This document shows, piece after piece, positions 35,611-43,885 of a stretch of 64,000 nucleotides of DNA. The position numbers were made by a program, and so were the translations under genes. Positions within the stretch are counted from its first letter, which is position 1. Every line of letters begins with the position of its first letter. The DNA is taken from contig CADCLU010000004.1 in assembly GCA_902802355.1 (NCBI GenBank), positions 1 through 64,000 of the forward strand, given 5' to 3'. The DNA is from an uncultured Erysipelotrichaceae bacterium. GTDB lineage: Bacteria; Bacillota_I; Bacilli_A; RFN20; CAG-826. The notes beneath the pieces were generated by a model. The model made no database searches. It was given only the letters and a program-made list of their open reading frames with translations, and was not told where the DNA came from.

Positions 35611-36312
35611 TTAATATCCAATCATTAGGTAATTGCAAAGGGCGGTGAGGATGTAAGAAAGCACCCCGAGGAAGATGACGATCCACTCGCTGAAGGCCAG
35701 GACGAATGGCTTAGGTCTCTTTAAGGATGAGGCTCCATCCTCGTCCACCACTTTCTCGAGCTTCGCCCAAGTCTTGAGACGAGGGTTAACGAGGATGATG
35801 GCGACCGCCAAGGCGATCACGAACATGACGATTGAGAGAACGAAGACAAGTGTTTCGAGTTTACGTCCCCTGCTCAGATTGATGAAGATAATGCCATTTA
35901 TTGAAGTAAGAAGGATAAGGGTCAATCCCATGACGAAGAAACGTCCGAGATGGGATTTCTCTAAAGAGGCGGTCAGCTTATGAATCCTCAGATTGAAGAA
36001 AGCGTACGCCAAAGATAGGAAAGCGGAAATGATAAGAAGACCGGTTATCGTTGGAGCGTAATCGTAGAAATTGATGAACATCGAGACGTTCGTAAGAAGA
36101 GACAAAAGGAAATAACCGGCAAGGAAAATGAGAGCGTAGTTCTTAATGCCCTTCTTCGGCATCATCTCATAAGGAAAATCAGTGAGGATGCTGAACATCC
36201 TCTTTCTATCATCCTTAAGGGCGGCCTGAAACTGACCTGATCCTAATAGAAAATACAATAGAAAAATGGCAGGAGGCGCGAAAAGGGCTATCTGAGCTAA
36301 CTCAATAATCAT
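35611..36312 (-). CDS. Multi-pass membrane protein of unknown function
   Basis: The 233-residue protein has about six hydrophobic segments (near residues 5-22, 60-80, 88-108, 125-145, 152-173 and 208-230). A short charged loop lies after the first, and another (VVDEDGASSLKRPKP) before the last. No transporter signature is recognisable. Its start overlaps the end of rpe by 4 bases, so it is part of the rlmN-prpC-prkC-rpe transcript. It occupies the place of thiN in Bacillus but is unrelated. Confidence 0.75.
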   Translation of the reverse strand: MIIELAQIALFAPPAIFLLYFLLGSGQFQAALKDDRKRMFSILTDFPYEMMPKKGIKNYALIFLAGYFLLSLLTNVSMFINFYDYAPTITGLLIISAFLSLAYAFFNLRIHKLTASLEKSHLGRFFVMGLTLILLTSINGIIFINLSRGRKLETLVFVLSIVMFVIALAVAIILVNPRLKTWAKLEKVVDEDGASSLKRPKPFVLAFSEWIVIFLGVLSYILTALCNYLMIGY

Positions 36313-36983
36313 TTATTAAGGATTTTGGCGGCTCTGATCTCCGGTGTCTCAGCGCCGAATAAATACGTTCCGGTGACAAGGATGTCCGCACCGGCTCTGA
36401 TGGACTCCGGTCCGGTGATGTCGTTGATGCCTCCATCGACTTGGAGGAGGGCTTTTGAGCCATGGGCTTTGATCATCGCTTTGACGTCACGGATTCTTTC
36501 GTAGGTCTCAGGGATGAATTTCTGTCCGCCCCAACCTGGTTCGACACACATGACGAGGACCAGTTCGACGTCGTTGATGTATGGAAGGAGAGCGTTCGTC
36601 GAAGTGTGTGGCTTGATGGCAAGACCGACATAAGCGCCGCCTTCGCGGATCTTTCTGATGGTCTCCCTAACCTCTTTCTCGCTTGGGCAAGCCTCAATAT
36701 GGAAAGTGATGATGTCGGAGCCAGCCTTGATGAAGTCATCGACCATCTCCCAAGGCTTCTCGATCATGATGTGGGTATCGTTAAGCATGTTGTGCTTATC
36801 ATGGACGTCTTTGACAAAGTCAACCCCAAAGGATTCGTTCTTGACGAACTTGCCATCCATGACATCGATGTGGATGAGTGGCGCGCCGATCGATTCGGCT
36901 CCTTTCATACCTTCCCTGATGTGGAAAGGCGTGCAAGCCAATAATGATGGCGAGAGGCATGGGGTTTTGACTACGAGTGCCAT
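36309..36983 (-). CDS. rpe: Ribulose-phosphate 3-epimerase
   Basis: It interconverts ribulose 5-phosphate and xylulose 5-phosphate in the pentose phosphate pathway. The 224-residue TIM barrel has LSPSLLA at the start, the metal-site IHIDVMDGKFV, HIMIEKPW, VEPGWGGQKF and the phosphate-binding QVDGGI and ADILVTGTYLF. The start at 36983 gives the normal N-terminus and lies one base after the prkC stop. In Bacillus rsgA separates prkC and rpe; here it is absent. Confidence 0.95.
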   Translation of the reverse strand: MALVVKTPCLSPSLLACTPFHIREGMKGAESIGAPLIHIDVMDGKFVKNESFGVDFVKDVHDKHNMLNDTHIMIEKPWEMVDDFIKAGSDIITFHIEACPSEKEVRETIRKIREGGAYVGLAIKPHTSTNALLPYINDVELVLVMCVEPGWGGQKFIPETYERIRDVKAMIKAHGSKALLQVDGGINDITGPESIRAGADILVTGTYLFGAETPEIRAAKILNK

Positions 36984-36984
36984 A

Positions 36985-37863
36985 CTACTTAAAACCGAAG
37001 AGTCTTGATAAGAGTCCCTTCTTCTCCTTGAAATTGTCTTTGTCTGCGAAGGCCTTGAGGATATCCTCACGCATTAGGAACGCGTTGGCGTATCTCTCTT
37101 CAGGCCTCTTTCGGCAGGCTTTGACGATGATTTTATCGAGCGACTTCGGGATAGAAGCAAGATACTTGCTTGGCTCCGGGAAGTGCTTTTTGATCTGAGC
37201 GATTGCGACGTCTTCTGGGGTGGCTCCATCAAACGGGATGGTGCCAGTAAGGATTTCGAAGAAGATGATGCCCATGGAGTAGATGTCGCTTGCGACATTG
37301 GCAGGCTCACCCATGAGAATCTCTGGGGCGCAGTAATAGACGGTTCCGGTGATCGCGTCTCCGGTCGCTTTCTCCCCTATTTTGCTAGAGATTCCGAAGT
37401 CAGTGATCTTGACGCTGCCATCTGGAAGGTAGAAAAGGTTATCTGGTTTTAGGTCTCTATGAAGGAGTCCGTGCTCATGGATGTAGGAGACGCCTTCAGT
37501 TAACTGAAGCATGACTTGGCAGGCTTCTTGCGGTGAGAGGTTATGACCGCTGACGAGGTTGAGCTTATCGCGAAGGGTTCTGCCGTCGACATACTCGTTG
37601 GCCATGTATGGTCTGCCGTCCACAACGCCATGTCCGAAGACCTTGACGATGTTAGGGTTGTTAAGTGATGCGCTAGCGATGCATTCATGCTCAAAACGTT
37701 CGACGTTTTTCGGATTATCCATCATGTCTTCGCGCATGATCTTGAGGGCGACTGTCTTATGGAGGGCAACATCAAAAGCCTCATAGACATCGGCCATGCC
37801 GCCATGGGCGATTCTCCCCGTCACTCTGTAACGGTTATCTATCTTTTCACCAATCTCAATCAT
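36985..37863 (-). CDS. prkC: Hanks-type Ser/Thr protein kinase lacking PASTA and membrane segments
   Basis: The 292-residue protein consists almost only of the kinase domain: glycine loop GRIAHGGMADVYEA, VALKIM with the ATP lysine, HRDLKPDN catalytic loop, DFGISS, GTVYYCAPE and DIYSMGIIFFEILTG. After about residue 270 there is only a short basic tail (KEKKGLLSRLFGFK). PrkC normally continues with a membrane segment and extracellular PASTA repeats that sense peptidoglycan; none are present, so this form is soluble. The start at 37863 overlaps the prpC stop by 8 bases; prpC encodes the cognate phosphatase. The symbol rests on position and kinase type. Confidence 0.88.
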   Translation of the reverse strand: MIEIGEKIDNRYRVTGRIAHGGMADVYEAFDVALHKTVALKIMREDMMDNPKNVERFEHECIASASLNNPNIVKVFGHGVVDGRPYMANEYVDGRTLRDKLNLVSGHNLSPQEACQVMLQLTEGVSYIHEHGLLHRDLKPDNLFYLPDGSVKITDFGISSKIGEKATGDAITGTVYYCAPEILMGEPANVASDIYSMGIIFFEILTGTIPFDGATPEDVAIAQIKKHFPEPSKYLASIPKSLDKIIVKACRKRPEERYANAFLMREDILKAFADKDNFKEKKGLLSRLFGFK

Positions 37864-38605
37864 TTGAAATGCACTCCCAGAGGGCGACGGCGATGTTGTC
37901 GCTTCCCCCATTGCTATTTGCGATCGCTATAAGCGAATCGGCTTTCTGATCGCACCTTTCATCGGTGCTAAGGATGTTCGCCATCTCATCAAGCGGTACC
38001 TGGTTGTATAAGCCATCCGAGCAGCAAAGGATGGTCTCCCCTTGATACTCGAACTCATTGAAGGCAAGGCTGAGCGAAGGGAAGATGCCTAAGGCATTCA
38101 TGAGAACGTGCCTGTCAGGATGCGACAAGGCTTCCTCTTCGGAGATCTTCCCAGTCGAGACAAGGAAGTTCACGTATGTCTGGTCTTCGGTAAGCTGTTT
38201 GAGCTTATTTCTCTTTATGAGCATGTAGCAACGGCTGTCACCGATGCAGCAGGTATAAAGGGTGTTGTCGCTGATAAGAGCACAGACAAGCGTGGTTCCC
38301 ATGCCTTTGGCATCAGGGTTGTTCTCCGCGTATTCGTAGATGAGCGAATTGGCTTTCTTGGCCACTTTGGTGAACCAGCTTCTGTTGGTGGCCACGAAGT
38401 GGTGTTTTCTCTTATGACGGAAAGCGTCGACGAGGGTTTCGATGGCGATTTGCGAAGCAAGATCACCTTTCTTGGCGCCGCCCATGCCATCGCAGACGAC
38501 GAGGAAGACCTCGCCATTGGCGTTCATGGCGACCTGGGCTTTGTCATCGTTATGGGTTCTGACTTTGCCGATATCCGTTTTGAAAGCGTATGAACCGTGT
38601 CTCAT
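37856..38605 (-). CDS. prpC: PP2C-family protein phosphatase
   Basis: It reverses phosphorylation by the adjacent kinase. The 249-residue protein has the PPM motifs: RTHNDDKA near the N-terminus, VCDGMGG, CCIGDSR, LCCSDGL and GGSDNIAV, whose aspartates bind two Mn/Mg ions. AGGTAGGA precedes the ATG. It lies between rlmN (2-base gap) and prkC (8-base overlap), as in Bacillus. Confidence 0.94.
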   Translation of the reverse strand: MRHGSYAFKTDIGKVRTHNDDKAQVAMNANGEVFLVVCDGMGGAKKGDLASQIAIETLVDAFRHKRKHHFVATNRSWFTKVAKKANSLIYEYAENNPDAKGMGTTLVCALISDNTLYTCCIGDSRCYMLIKRNKLKQLTEDQTYVNFLVSTGKISEEEALSHPDRHVLMNALGIFPSLSLAFNEFEYQGETILCCSDGLYNQVPLDEMANILSTDERCDQKADSLIAIANSNGGSDNIAVALWECISND

Positions 38606-38607
38606 TG

Positions 38608-39654
38608 TTAGTTCCTACCTTTCACGTATTTGGCTCTGAGCTGGCCACATGCCGCGTCGATACCAGTGCCCCACTCCTTACGGACGGTGCAGTTGATGCC
38701 ATGGTTATTGAGATAGACCGAGAAGGCTTTGGTGTCTTTGTCGAGCGATCTCTCATATGGTTTCTCTTTGACTGGGTTAAGCGGGATGAGGTTGACGTAG
38801 CAAAGGATGCCACGGAGAAGCTCCGAGAGTTCCTTCGCACATTCAAGGGTGTCGTTGACGCCTTTGATGAGGATGTATTCGAAGGTGACGCGACGTCCGC
38901 TTTTCTCAATGTACTCTTTGACGGCATCGAGAAGGACATCCATCTTGTAGGCCTTCGATATTGGCATGAGTTCGTTTCTGATCTTGTCGTTTGGAGCGTG
39001 AAGCGAGATAGCAAGATTAACCTGGATGCCTTCATCGCCATAGCGTTTGATGCCTGGGACGAGACCGCAGGTGCTGACGGTGATGTGTCTAGCGCCGATC
39101 GCTAAGCCTTTGGCTTCGTTCATGATGTGGATGAAGCTAGAGACGTTGTCGTAGTTGTCGAATGGCTCACCGGTTCCCATGACGACGATGTGGGAAACGT
39201 TCTCCCCTTCTTCGAAGAGGATCTTATTCATGACCATGACCTGGCCAGTCATTTCGGCTGAGGTGAGGTTCCTTTCCCTCTTGAGGAGTCCAGAGGCACA
39301 GAAAGCGCAGCCCATGGAACAGCCGATTTGGGAGGAAACGCAGATGGCGTTGCCATAGTCATAACGCATGAGGACGCATTCGACTTTGGCTCCGTCTTCC
39401 ATTTCGACAAGGAGTTTGATTGTGCCGTCAGTCGCCACTTGTTTCGTGAAAATCCTTGGCAAATCAAGGCTATATTCCTCTTTCAGGACATCACGAAAAG
39501 ATTTGGAGATGTCGGTCATCGAATCGAAATCCGTCACTTTCTTGACGTAGATCCATTGATAAAGCTGAGTGGCGCGATATTTCTTCTCGCCTCTAGCGAT
39601 CATCTCCTCTTCAAGGGCTTTAAGGGTATATCCAAAGAGGTTCTTTTTCGGCAT
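38608..39654 (-). CDS. rlmN: Dual-specificity rRNA/tRNA adenine-C2 methyltransferase RlmN
   Basis: This radical SAM enzyme makes m2A2503 in 23S rRNA and m2A37 in some tRNAs. The 348-residue protein has the CSMGCAFC cluster motif, GMGEP-like MGTGEP, the STCGLVPGI segment and the C-terminal catalytic cysteine in DAACGQLR that forms the methyl-bearing adduct. The start has only a weak site and lies just after the stop of the RsmB-like gene. Order and length are normal. Confidence 0.95.
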   Translation of the reverse strand: MPKKNLFGYTLKALEEEMIARGEKKYRATQLYQWIYVKKVTDFDSMTDISKSFRDVLKEEYSLDLPRIFTKQVATDGTIKLLVEMEDGAKVECVLMRYDYGNAICVSSQIGCSMGCAFCASGLLKRERNLTSAEMTGQVMVMNKILFEEGENVSHIVVMGTGEPFDNYDNVSSFIHIMNEAKGLAIGARHITVSTCGLVPGIKRYGDEGIQVNLAISLHAPNDKIRNELMPISKAYKMDVLLDAVKEYIEKSGRRVTFEYILIKGVNDTLECAKELSELLRGILCYVNLIPLNPVKEKPYERSLDKDTKAFSVYLNNHGINCTVRKEWGTGIDAACGQLRAKYVKGRN

Positions 39655-39655
39655 T

Positions 39656-40996
39656 TTATTCTTTTGGTGAGGCAGTGAGTAAGTTGGTTGGGGCGTCGGC
39701 TAAGGAAGCGATGTCGCCGACAGGGGCTTCTGCTTTAGCAGCGATGGTATCCTTAACGAGGACGGCGTAGTAGAGAGCAGTAGCCTTTTCTTCGAAAGGC
39801 ATGTTCTGCTCTTCTTTGATGAGATGGAACTCTTTGTGGTTGGCTAAGAAGTCGTTGATGGTCTTGTTGCCTTCCTTCTTGCTGATTGTGTAAACGCAGT
39901 AGATGAGGGTTCCTTTCTCAGCGACGAACTTGGAGCATCCTTCGAGGACGGCTTTCTCTTGGGCGAAAAGGGCGTCCATCTCTTCCTTCTTGAAGTGAAG
40001 GAGGTAGTCTGGGTAATCGCGGATGAGATCGAAGTTCGAACTATTCGGAGCGGCGATGACGAGATCTTGTGGACGGGAGATTGCGGCTTCCATGGAATCA
40101 GGCTCGGCACCGAAGAAATTGATGTTCTTGTAGCCGGCGGTCTTGATCATGCGGGCGACGTCGGTGTAATTGTCGGTATTTGGGCAACCGAGGTTAAGAC
40201 CGATCTTGTCCTGATAGGTTTCGATGATCTCTTTGAAAAGAGATGAATCGGCGTTGGCGTTATAGATGAAGGCCTCTTTTGGCTCCTCGATCTTGTATTC
40301 GTCGAGCATGGCTTTGGTGGCCATTCTCTCAGCGAAGACGGCGCCTTGCTTGAATAGGTCTAATTTGCGAAGCGGGGTCTTTCCGCCATAAAGGAGGATG
40401 CCTTCCACTGGGGATTTGACAAAGTCAGGGCTGCTGTTGAGCACCTCTTCCACTGGCACCATCGAGGTACGAACGCGGACGCTGGAGGTGTTTTGCCTGG
40501 CATTGGCCTTGAGGATACGGTAGGTCTGGCCATATCCGAAATGCTGCCAGATCTTGAGAACCCACTCTGGGGTGTTGTATCTAAGCGAGAGATATTTGTT
40601 CGAAGTCTTTGGGAATTCGGCCGGGATGAATTCGTTTGGGGTTTCCGCCTTGGCGAAAAGTGGCTCGAGTTTGGCCATCTTCTCCTCACCGATCTTCTCG
40701 AGAAGTTCCTTCTTCATATCCTCAGCAGGGATACGCTTGAAGAAGTAGATGTCGGCAAGGGTGAGCTTGATCCACATCTTCTCCTCTTCGGTGAGACCTT
40801 CGATTTTGGCTTCCTCGACAAGGTGCGTGAAAAGCAAGTGATGGCGAAGCTCGCATCCGACGAGTCCAGCGACAGATCCTCTCAAAGGACGGATGGATTG
40901 ATCGGCTTGGAAAAGCTTCCTGAGAGCCTCGTTGAACTGGACATCATTCACAAGGATGTCGTTGAGGACCTTTTGGGCTAAATCAAATTCTTGCAT
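39656..40996 (-). CDS. RsmB-like protein with a degenerate, probably inactive methyltransferase domain
   Basis: The 446-residue protein sits exactly where rsmB (16S rRNA m5C967 methyltransferase) lies between priA and rlmN in Bacillus. It has the matching architecture: a NusB-like helical N-terminal domain (residues 1-115), a linker and a Rossmann-type domain (about 195-425). The SAM loop APGGKT is replaced by NANADSS (247-252). The APCS motif is APNS with Asn318 in place of cysteine, and the YxTC motif is YCVYT with Tyr369 in place of the second cysteine. Everything else aligns, including KGTLIY. It is therefore probably a non-catalytic descendant kept for RNA or ribosome binding. GGGAGGAAAG precedes the ATG. 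It ends in an Ala/Pro-rich tail. Confidence 0.75.
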   Translation of the reverse strand: MQEFDLAQKVLNDILVNDVQFNEALRKLFQADQSIRPLRGSVAGLVGCELRHHLLFTHLVEEAKIEGLTEEEKMWIKLTLADIYFFKRIPAEDMKKELLEKIGEEKMAKLEPLFAKAETPNEFIPAEFPKTSNKYLSLRYNTPEWVLKIWQHFGYGQTYRILKANARQNTSSVRVRTSMVPVEEVLNSSPDFVKSPVEGILLYGGKTPLRKLDLFKQGAVFAERMATKAMLDEYKIEEPKEAFIYNANADSSLFKEIIETYQDKIGLNLGCPNTDNYTDVARMIKTAGYKNINFFGAEPDSMEAAISRPQDLVIAAPNSSNFDLIRDYPDYLLHFKKEEMDALFAQEKAVLEGCSKFVAEKGTLIYCVYTISKKEGNKTINDFLANHKEFHLIKEEQNMPFEEKATALYYAVLVKDTIAAKAEAPVGDIASLADAPTNLLTASPKE

Positions 40997-41011
40997 GTCT
41001 TTCCTCCCAAA

Positions 41012-41590
41012 TTAATGTTGGTGTTTATGTCCATGATGGTGGCAACAGCATTCACCATCGTGACAGCAATCTTCGTCTTTCTTGGCGTCTAGTGCTTCGA
41101 GTTCTTCCTCGTGGCCTGCAAAGACATCGCCAAGATAGATCTGTTCCTCATCGTCGATGTCGAGATCGGCACGGTCGAGAGGATTAGCTTCATCGCCATA
41201 TTCTTCCTCGTCATCGTAAGGCATCGCTTCTTCGGCGAGATTGCTTCTTTCGATGAAACGAGGGTAGCTTTCATTAACGTGTTCGTAGTGGTGTTCCTCT
41301 TCGAAATAAGAGAAGGTCACACTGAGGTTAATTGTGAAATCCGTGAAGGTTTTGATGAGATAATCGACGACTTTGCTCTCAAGAACAGCGTACTTCTTCG
41401 GGGCACGGACGATGATTTCCGTTTGCCAGGAAGTCTGCTCGACGCCTTTATGGAAAATCATGCTGTTTGGGGAGTAGAAGACAATCTCCTCCTCATCGCA
41501 TTCGAAAAGGCTCGCTAAATTTTCAGTGTTCTTCCTTGAGTAGGTGCCGACGACGAACTGGTCAAGGCCTAAGACAGAGATGACAATCAT
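41012..41590 (-). CDS. DUF1904-like protein with acidic linker and Cys/His-rich tail
   Basis: The 192-residue protein has an N-terminal part (1-110) resembling DUF1904, a tautomerase-like alpha/beta fold (LASLFECDEEEIVFYSP, a WQTEIIV strand, FSYFEEEHHYEH near the end). A strongly acidic segment follows (about 120-165) and then a final 18-residue tail with five cysteines and seven histidines (CCHDGECCCHHHGHKHQH), which must be able to bind metal. No function is known to me. AGAGGA precedes the ATG and a TATAAT lies at 41613-41618. It heads the stretch leading into the RsmB-like gene. Confidence 0.65.
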   Translation of the reverse strand: MIVISVLGLDQFVVGTYSRKNTENLASLFECDEEEIVFYSPNSMIFHKGVEQTSWQTEIIVRAPKKYAVLESKVVDYLIKTFTDFTINLSVTFSYFEEEHHYEHVNESYPRFIERSNLAEEAMPYDDEEEYGDEANPLDRADLDIDDEEQIYLGDVFAGHEEELEALDAKKDEDCCHDGECCCHHHGHKHQH

Positions 41591-41618
41591 ATAATTCCTC
41601 TAATAGGAGGAAATTATA
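41591..41618 (-). promoter_or_regulatory. Promoter with inverted repeat before the DUF1904-like gene
   Basis: The TATAAT -10 (minus strand, 41613-41618) is part of an imperfect inverted repeat, ATAATTCCTC / GGAGGAAATTAT (41591-41618), that runs from the start codon to the -10 box and includes the ribosome binding site. It could be an operator. Confidence 0.45.
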
Positions 41619-41653
41619 ACATGGAAATAGTCCAAAGGGTTATTCCAAATCGA

Positions 41654-43858
41654 TTAATAATCGAGAGGATCGACGTTTACGGAGATGTCTACACCGGCTA
41701 AAGAGGAGAATCTCTGGAGCAATTGCCTGAGATACGAATCGATGCTTTCCCTCTTCTTGAACTTGAGGAGAAGGACGCGTTTATGCTTGCCGTTGTTCAT
41801 TGAGTAGAACGGGGTGATTGGGCCTAAGACATTGAGATTCTCGATTCCTAAACCAAGGATCTCTTTCTTGAAATCCATTGAGGATTCCACTGCTTTCTCT
41901 TCTTTAGAAGAGGAGAATTCGAGAAGGATGCAGTTCCAGTATGGAGGATACTCGGTGATTCTTCTTTGTTGCATCTCACGGAGGTAGAACGCGCCATAGT
42001 CTTGTGACGCTCCGTTTTTGATCGCGTAATGGTCTGGGTTGTAGGTTTGGATCATTGCCTCCCCTACCCTCTTGGAACGACCGCTTCTACCAACCGCCTG
42101 AGCGATGAGCTGGAAGGTTCTTTCTGAGGCACGGTAAGTTGGTAAACTTAAACCGATATCGGCAAGGACGACTGCGGAGAGGGTGACATTAGGGAAATCG
42201 TGCCCCTTCGCGATCATCTGGGTTCCGACTAAGATATCGTATTTTCCATCCTTGAATTCATGGAGGATTTTCTCGACGTTTTTGGAGACTTTCCCGATGT
42301 CGCTGTCCATACGGGCCACCTTCGCTTCAGGGAAAAGATCCTGGAGTTCTTTGACGACTCTTTCGGTACCATAGCCCACTCTTCTTAGACGTGTATTGCC
42401 ACAGCTTGGGCAGTGCTCTGGATATTTCTCGACATAGCCACAGTGATGGCACTTAAGCATTGAGTCTTCTTGATGGAAAGTGAGGTTGCCGCCGCAGTTA
42501 GGGCAAGTGAAAATATGTCCGCATTTTGGACATTCGATTCCTGTCCAATAGCCACGTCTATTGATGAGCAAAAGAGCCTGCTCGCCTTTATCGAGCTTCT
42601 CTTTAATTTTGGCTATGAGAGGAGCACTCAGTTTCTCTGAATTCTTGCTGAAAACCTTGCGGTCTCTAAGGTCGATTATCTCGGTGTGAGGCAAAGCCTT
42701 TTCGTTGATACGGTGAGGCATTGAGGCATACCCATAAACACCTTTATCTGCTCTCGCTTTCGATTCAAGAGTTGGGGTTGCGCTTCCTAAAAGGACTTTG
42801 CAGCCTTCGATCTCGCCTCTCATGATGGCGACTTCCCTGGCGTGGTAATACGGAGAGTTGTCTTGTTTATATGATTCGACATGCTCCTCATCAAGAATGA
42901 TGAGGCCGATGTTCTTGAGTGGGGCGAAGACGGCACTTCTAGCACCGACGACGATCGAGGCATCTCCCCTGGCGATACGTCTATATTCGTCATATCTTTC
43001 AGCTGGGGTGAGCTCACTATGAAGGATGGCGACCTTTGGTCCGAATCTGCGGCTGAAATATTCCACCATCGCTGGGGTGAGGTTGATCTCTGGCACGAGC
43101 ATGAGGACGGATTTGCCTTCCTCAAGGACCTTCTCGCTTAAGCGAAGATAGACTTCGGTCTTTCCTGAACCGGTGACACCTTCAAGGAGGACGACTCCTT
43201 TGTCACTATTTCTGATATCGTCGAAAGCCTTCCTTTGCTCTAAGGACATCTCATGAGGCTCTTCTCTTTCCTCAGGCCTGATATGGAACCTCTCTTTTTC
43301 TTTGAGGACGATCTTCACTCGACCTTTCTCAAGAAGCTTTTTGAGGATGGCGATGCTTCCGCACTCCTTCTTGAGGATTGGGGTATTCGAAGCAATGAGA
43401 CGAAGCATCTCAATCTGTTTATCAGTGAGATCGTTTTCATCATTTTTGACTAGTTCGACCCACTGCTCATATGCGATCTTTGGGCCACGTAATGCAGAGG
43501 TTTTTGGAGATAGCGATAATGGCAACATCGCCTGCAAAACCCCAATGAATGGTGCCAAATAGTACTGCGAAACCTTGTTGGCGAGCTCCATCATTTGGTC
43601 ATCGACAAGAGGCTCTTCATCGATGATGTCGTAGTCATGAATTTCTTTAAAAGCGTACCCGTTTTCTTCTTCGAGTTCTTTGATGGTTTTCTTCGTGTCT
43701 CTGACTGCAAGAACGAAACCCATGACGGCTTCTTGGGCGCCGAAAGAGATCCTCACCCTGAAGCGAGGCTCGATTCTTTTGCCACCGCGATAGACATACG
43801 AAAAAGTGCGGTCCAAAGACCTTTTCCCGTATTCAGTCAGAACGTCGATAATCTTCAT
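41654..43858 (-). CDS. priA: Primosomal protein N' (replication restart helicase PriA)
   Basis: PriA restarts collapsed replication forks. The 734-residue protein has an N-terminal 3'-DNA-binding domain, Walker A GVTGSGKTEVY, the DEEH box, the zinc-binding insertion with paired cysteines (CPKCGHIFTCPNCGG, CHHCGY, CPSCGN) and helicase motifs V-VI (QAVGRSGR). The ATG at 43858 has no Shine-Dalgarno. Instead TGTTAGAAT, an extended -10, ends 7 bases before it, so the message is probably leaderless. gmk lies just upstream. Confidence 0.96.
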   Translation of the reverse strand: MKIIDVLTEYGKRSLDRTFSYVYRGGKRIEPRFRVRISFGAQEAVMGFVLAVRDTKKTIKELEEENGYAFKEIHDYDIIDEEPLVDDQMMELANKVSQYYLAPFIGVLQAMLPLSLSPKTSALRGPKIAYEQWVELVKNDENDLTDKQIEMLRLIASNTPILKKECGSIAILKKLLEKGRVKIVLKEKERFHIRPEEREEPHEMSLEQRKAFDDIRNSDKGVVLLEGVTGSGKTEVYLRLSEKVLEEGKSVLMLVPEINLTPAMVEYFSRRFGPKVAILHSELTPAERYDEYRRIARGDASIVVGARSAVFAPLKNIGLIILDEEHVESYKQDNSPYYHAREVAIMRGEIEGCKVLLGSATPTLESKARADKGVYGYASMPHRINEKALPHTEIIDLRDRKVFSKNSEKLSAPLIAKIKEKLDKGEQALLLINRRGYWTGIECPKCGHIFTCPNCGGNLTFHQEDSMLKCHHCGYVEKYPEHCPSCGNTRLRRVGYGTERVVKELQDLFPEAKVARMDSDIGKVSKNVEKILHEFKDGKYDILVGTQMIAKGHDFPNVTLSAVVLADIGLSLPTYRASERTFQLIAQAVGRSGRSKRVGEAMIQTYNPDHYAIKNGASQDYGAFYLREMQQRRITEYPPYWNCILLEFSSSKEEKAVESSMDFKKEILGLGIENLNVLGPITPFYSMNNGKHKRVLLLKFKKRESIDSYLRQLLQRFSSLAGVDISVNVDPLDY

Positions 43859-43865
43859 TAACGAT

Positions 43866-43874
43866 ATTCTAACA
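43866..43874 (-). promoter_or_regulatory. Extended -10 promoter of priA (leaderless layout)
   Basis: On the minus strand TGTTAGAAT (TGn plus TAGAAT at 43866-43871) is followed by 7 bases and the priA ATG. Confidence 0.6.
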
Positions 43875-43885
43875 AAAAAGAGGCT

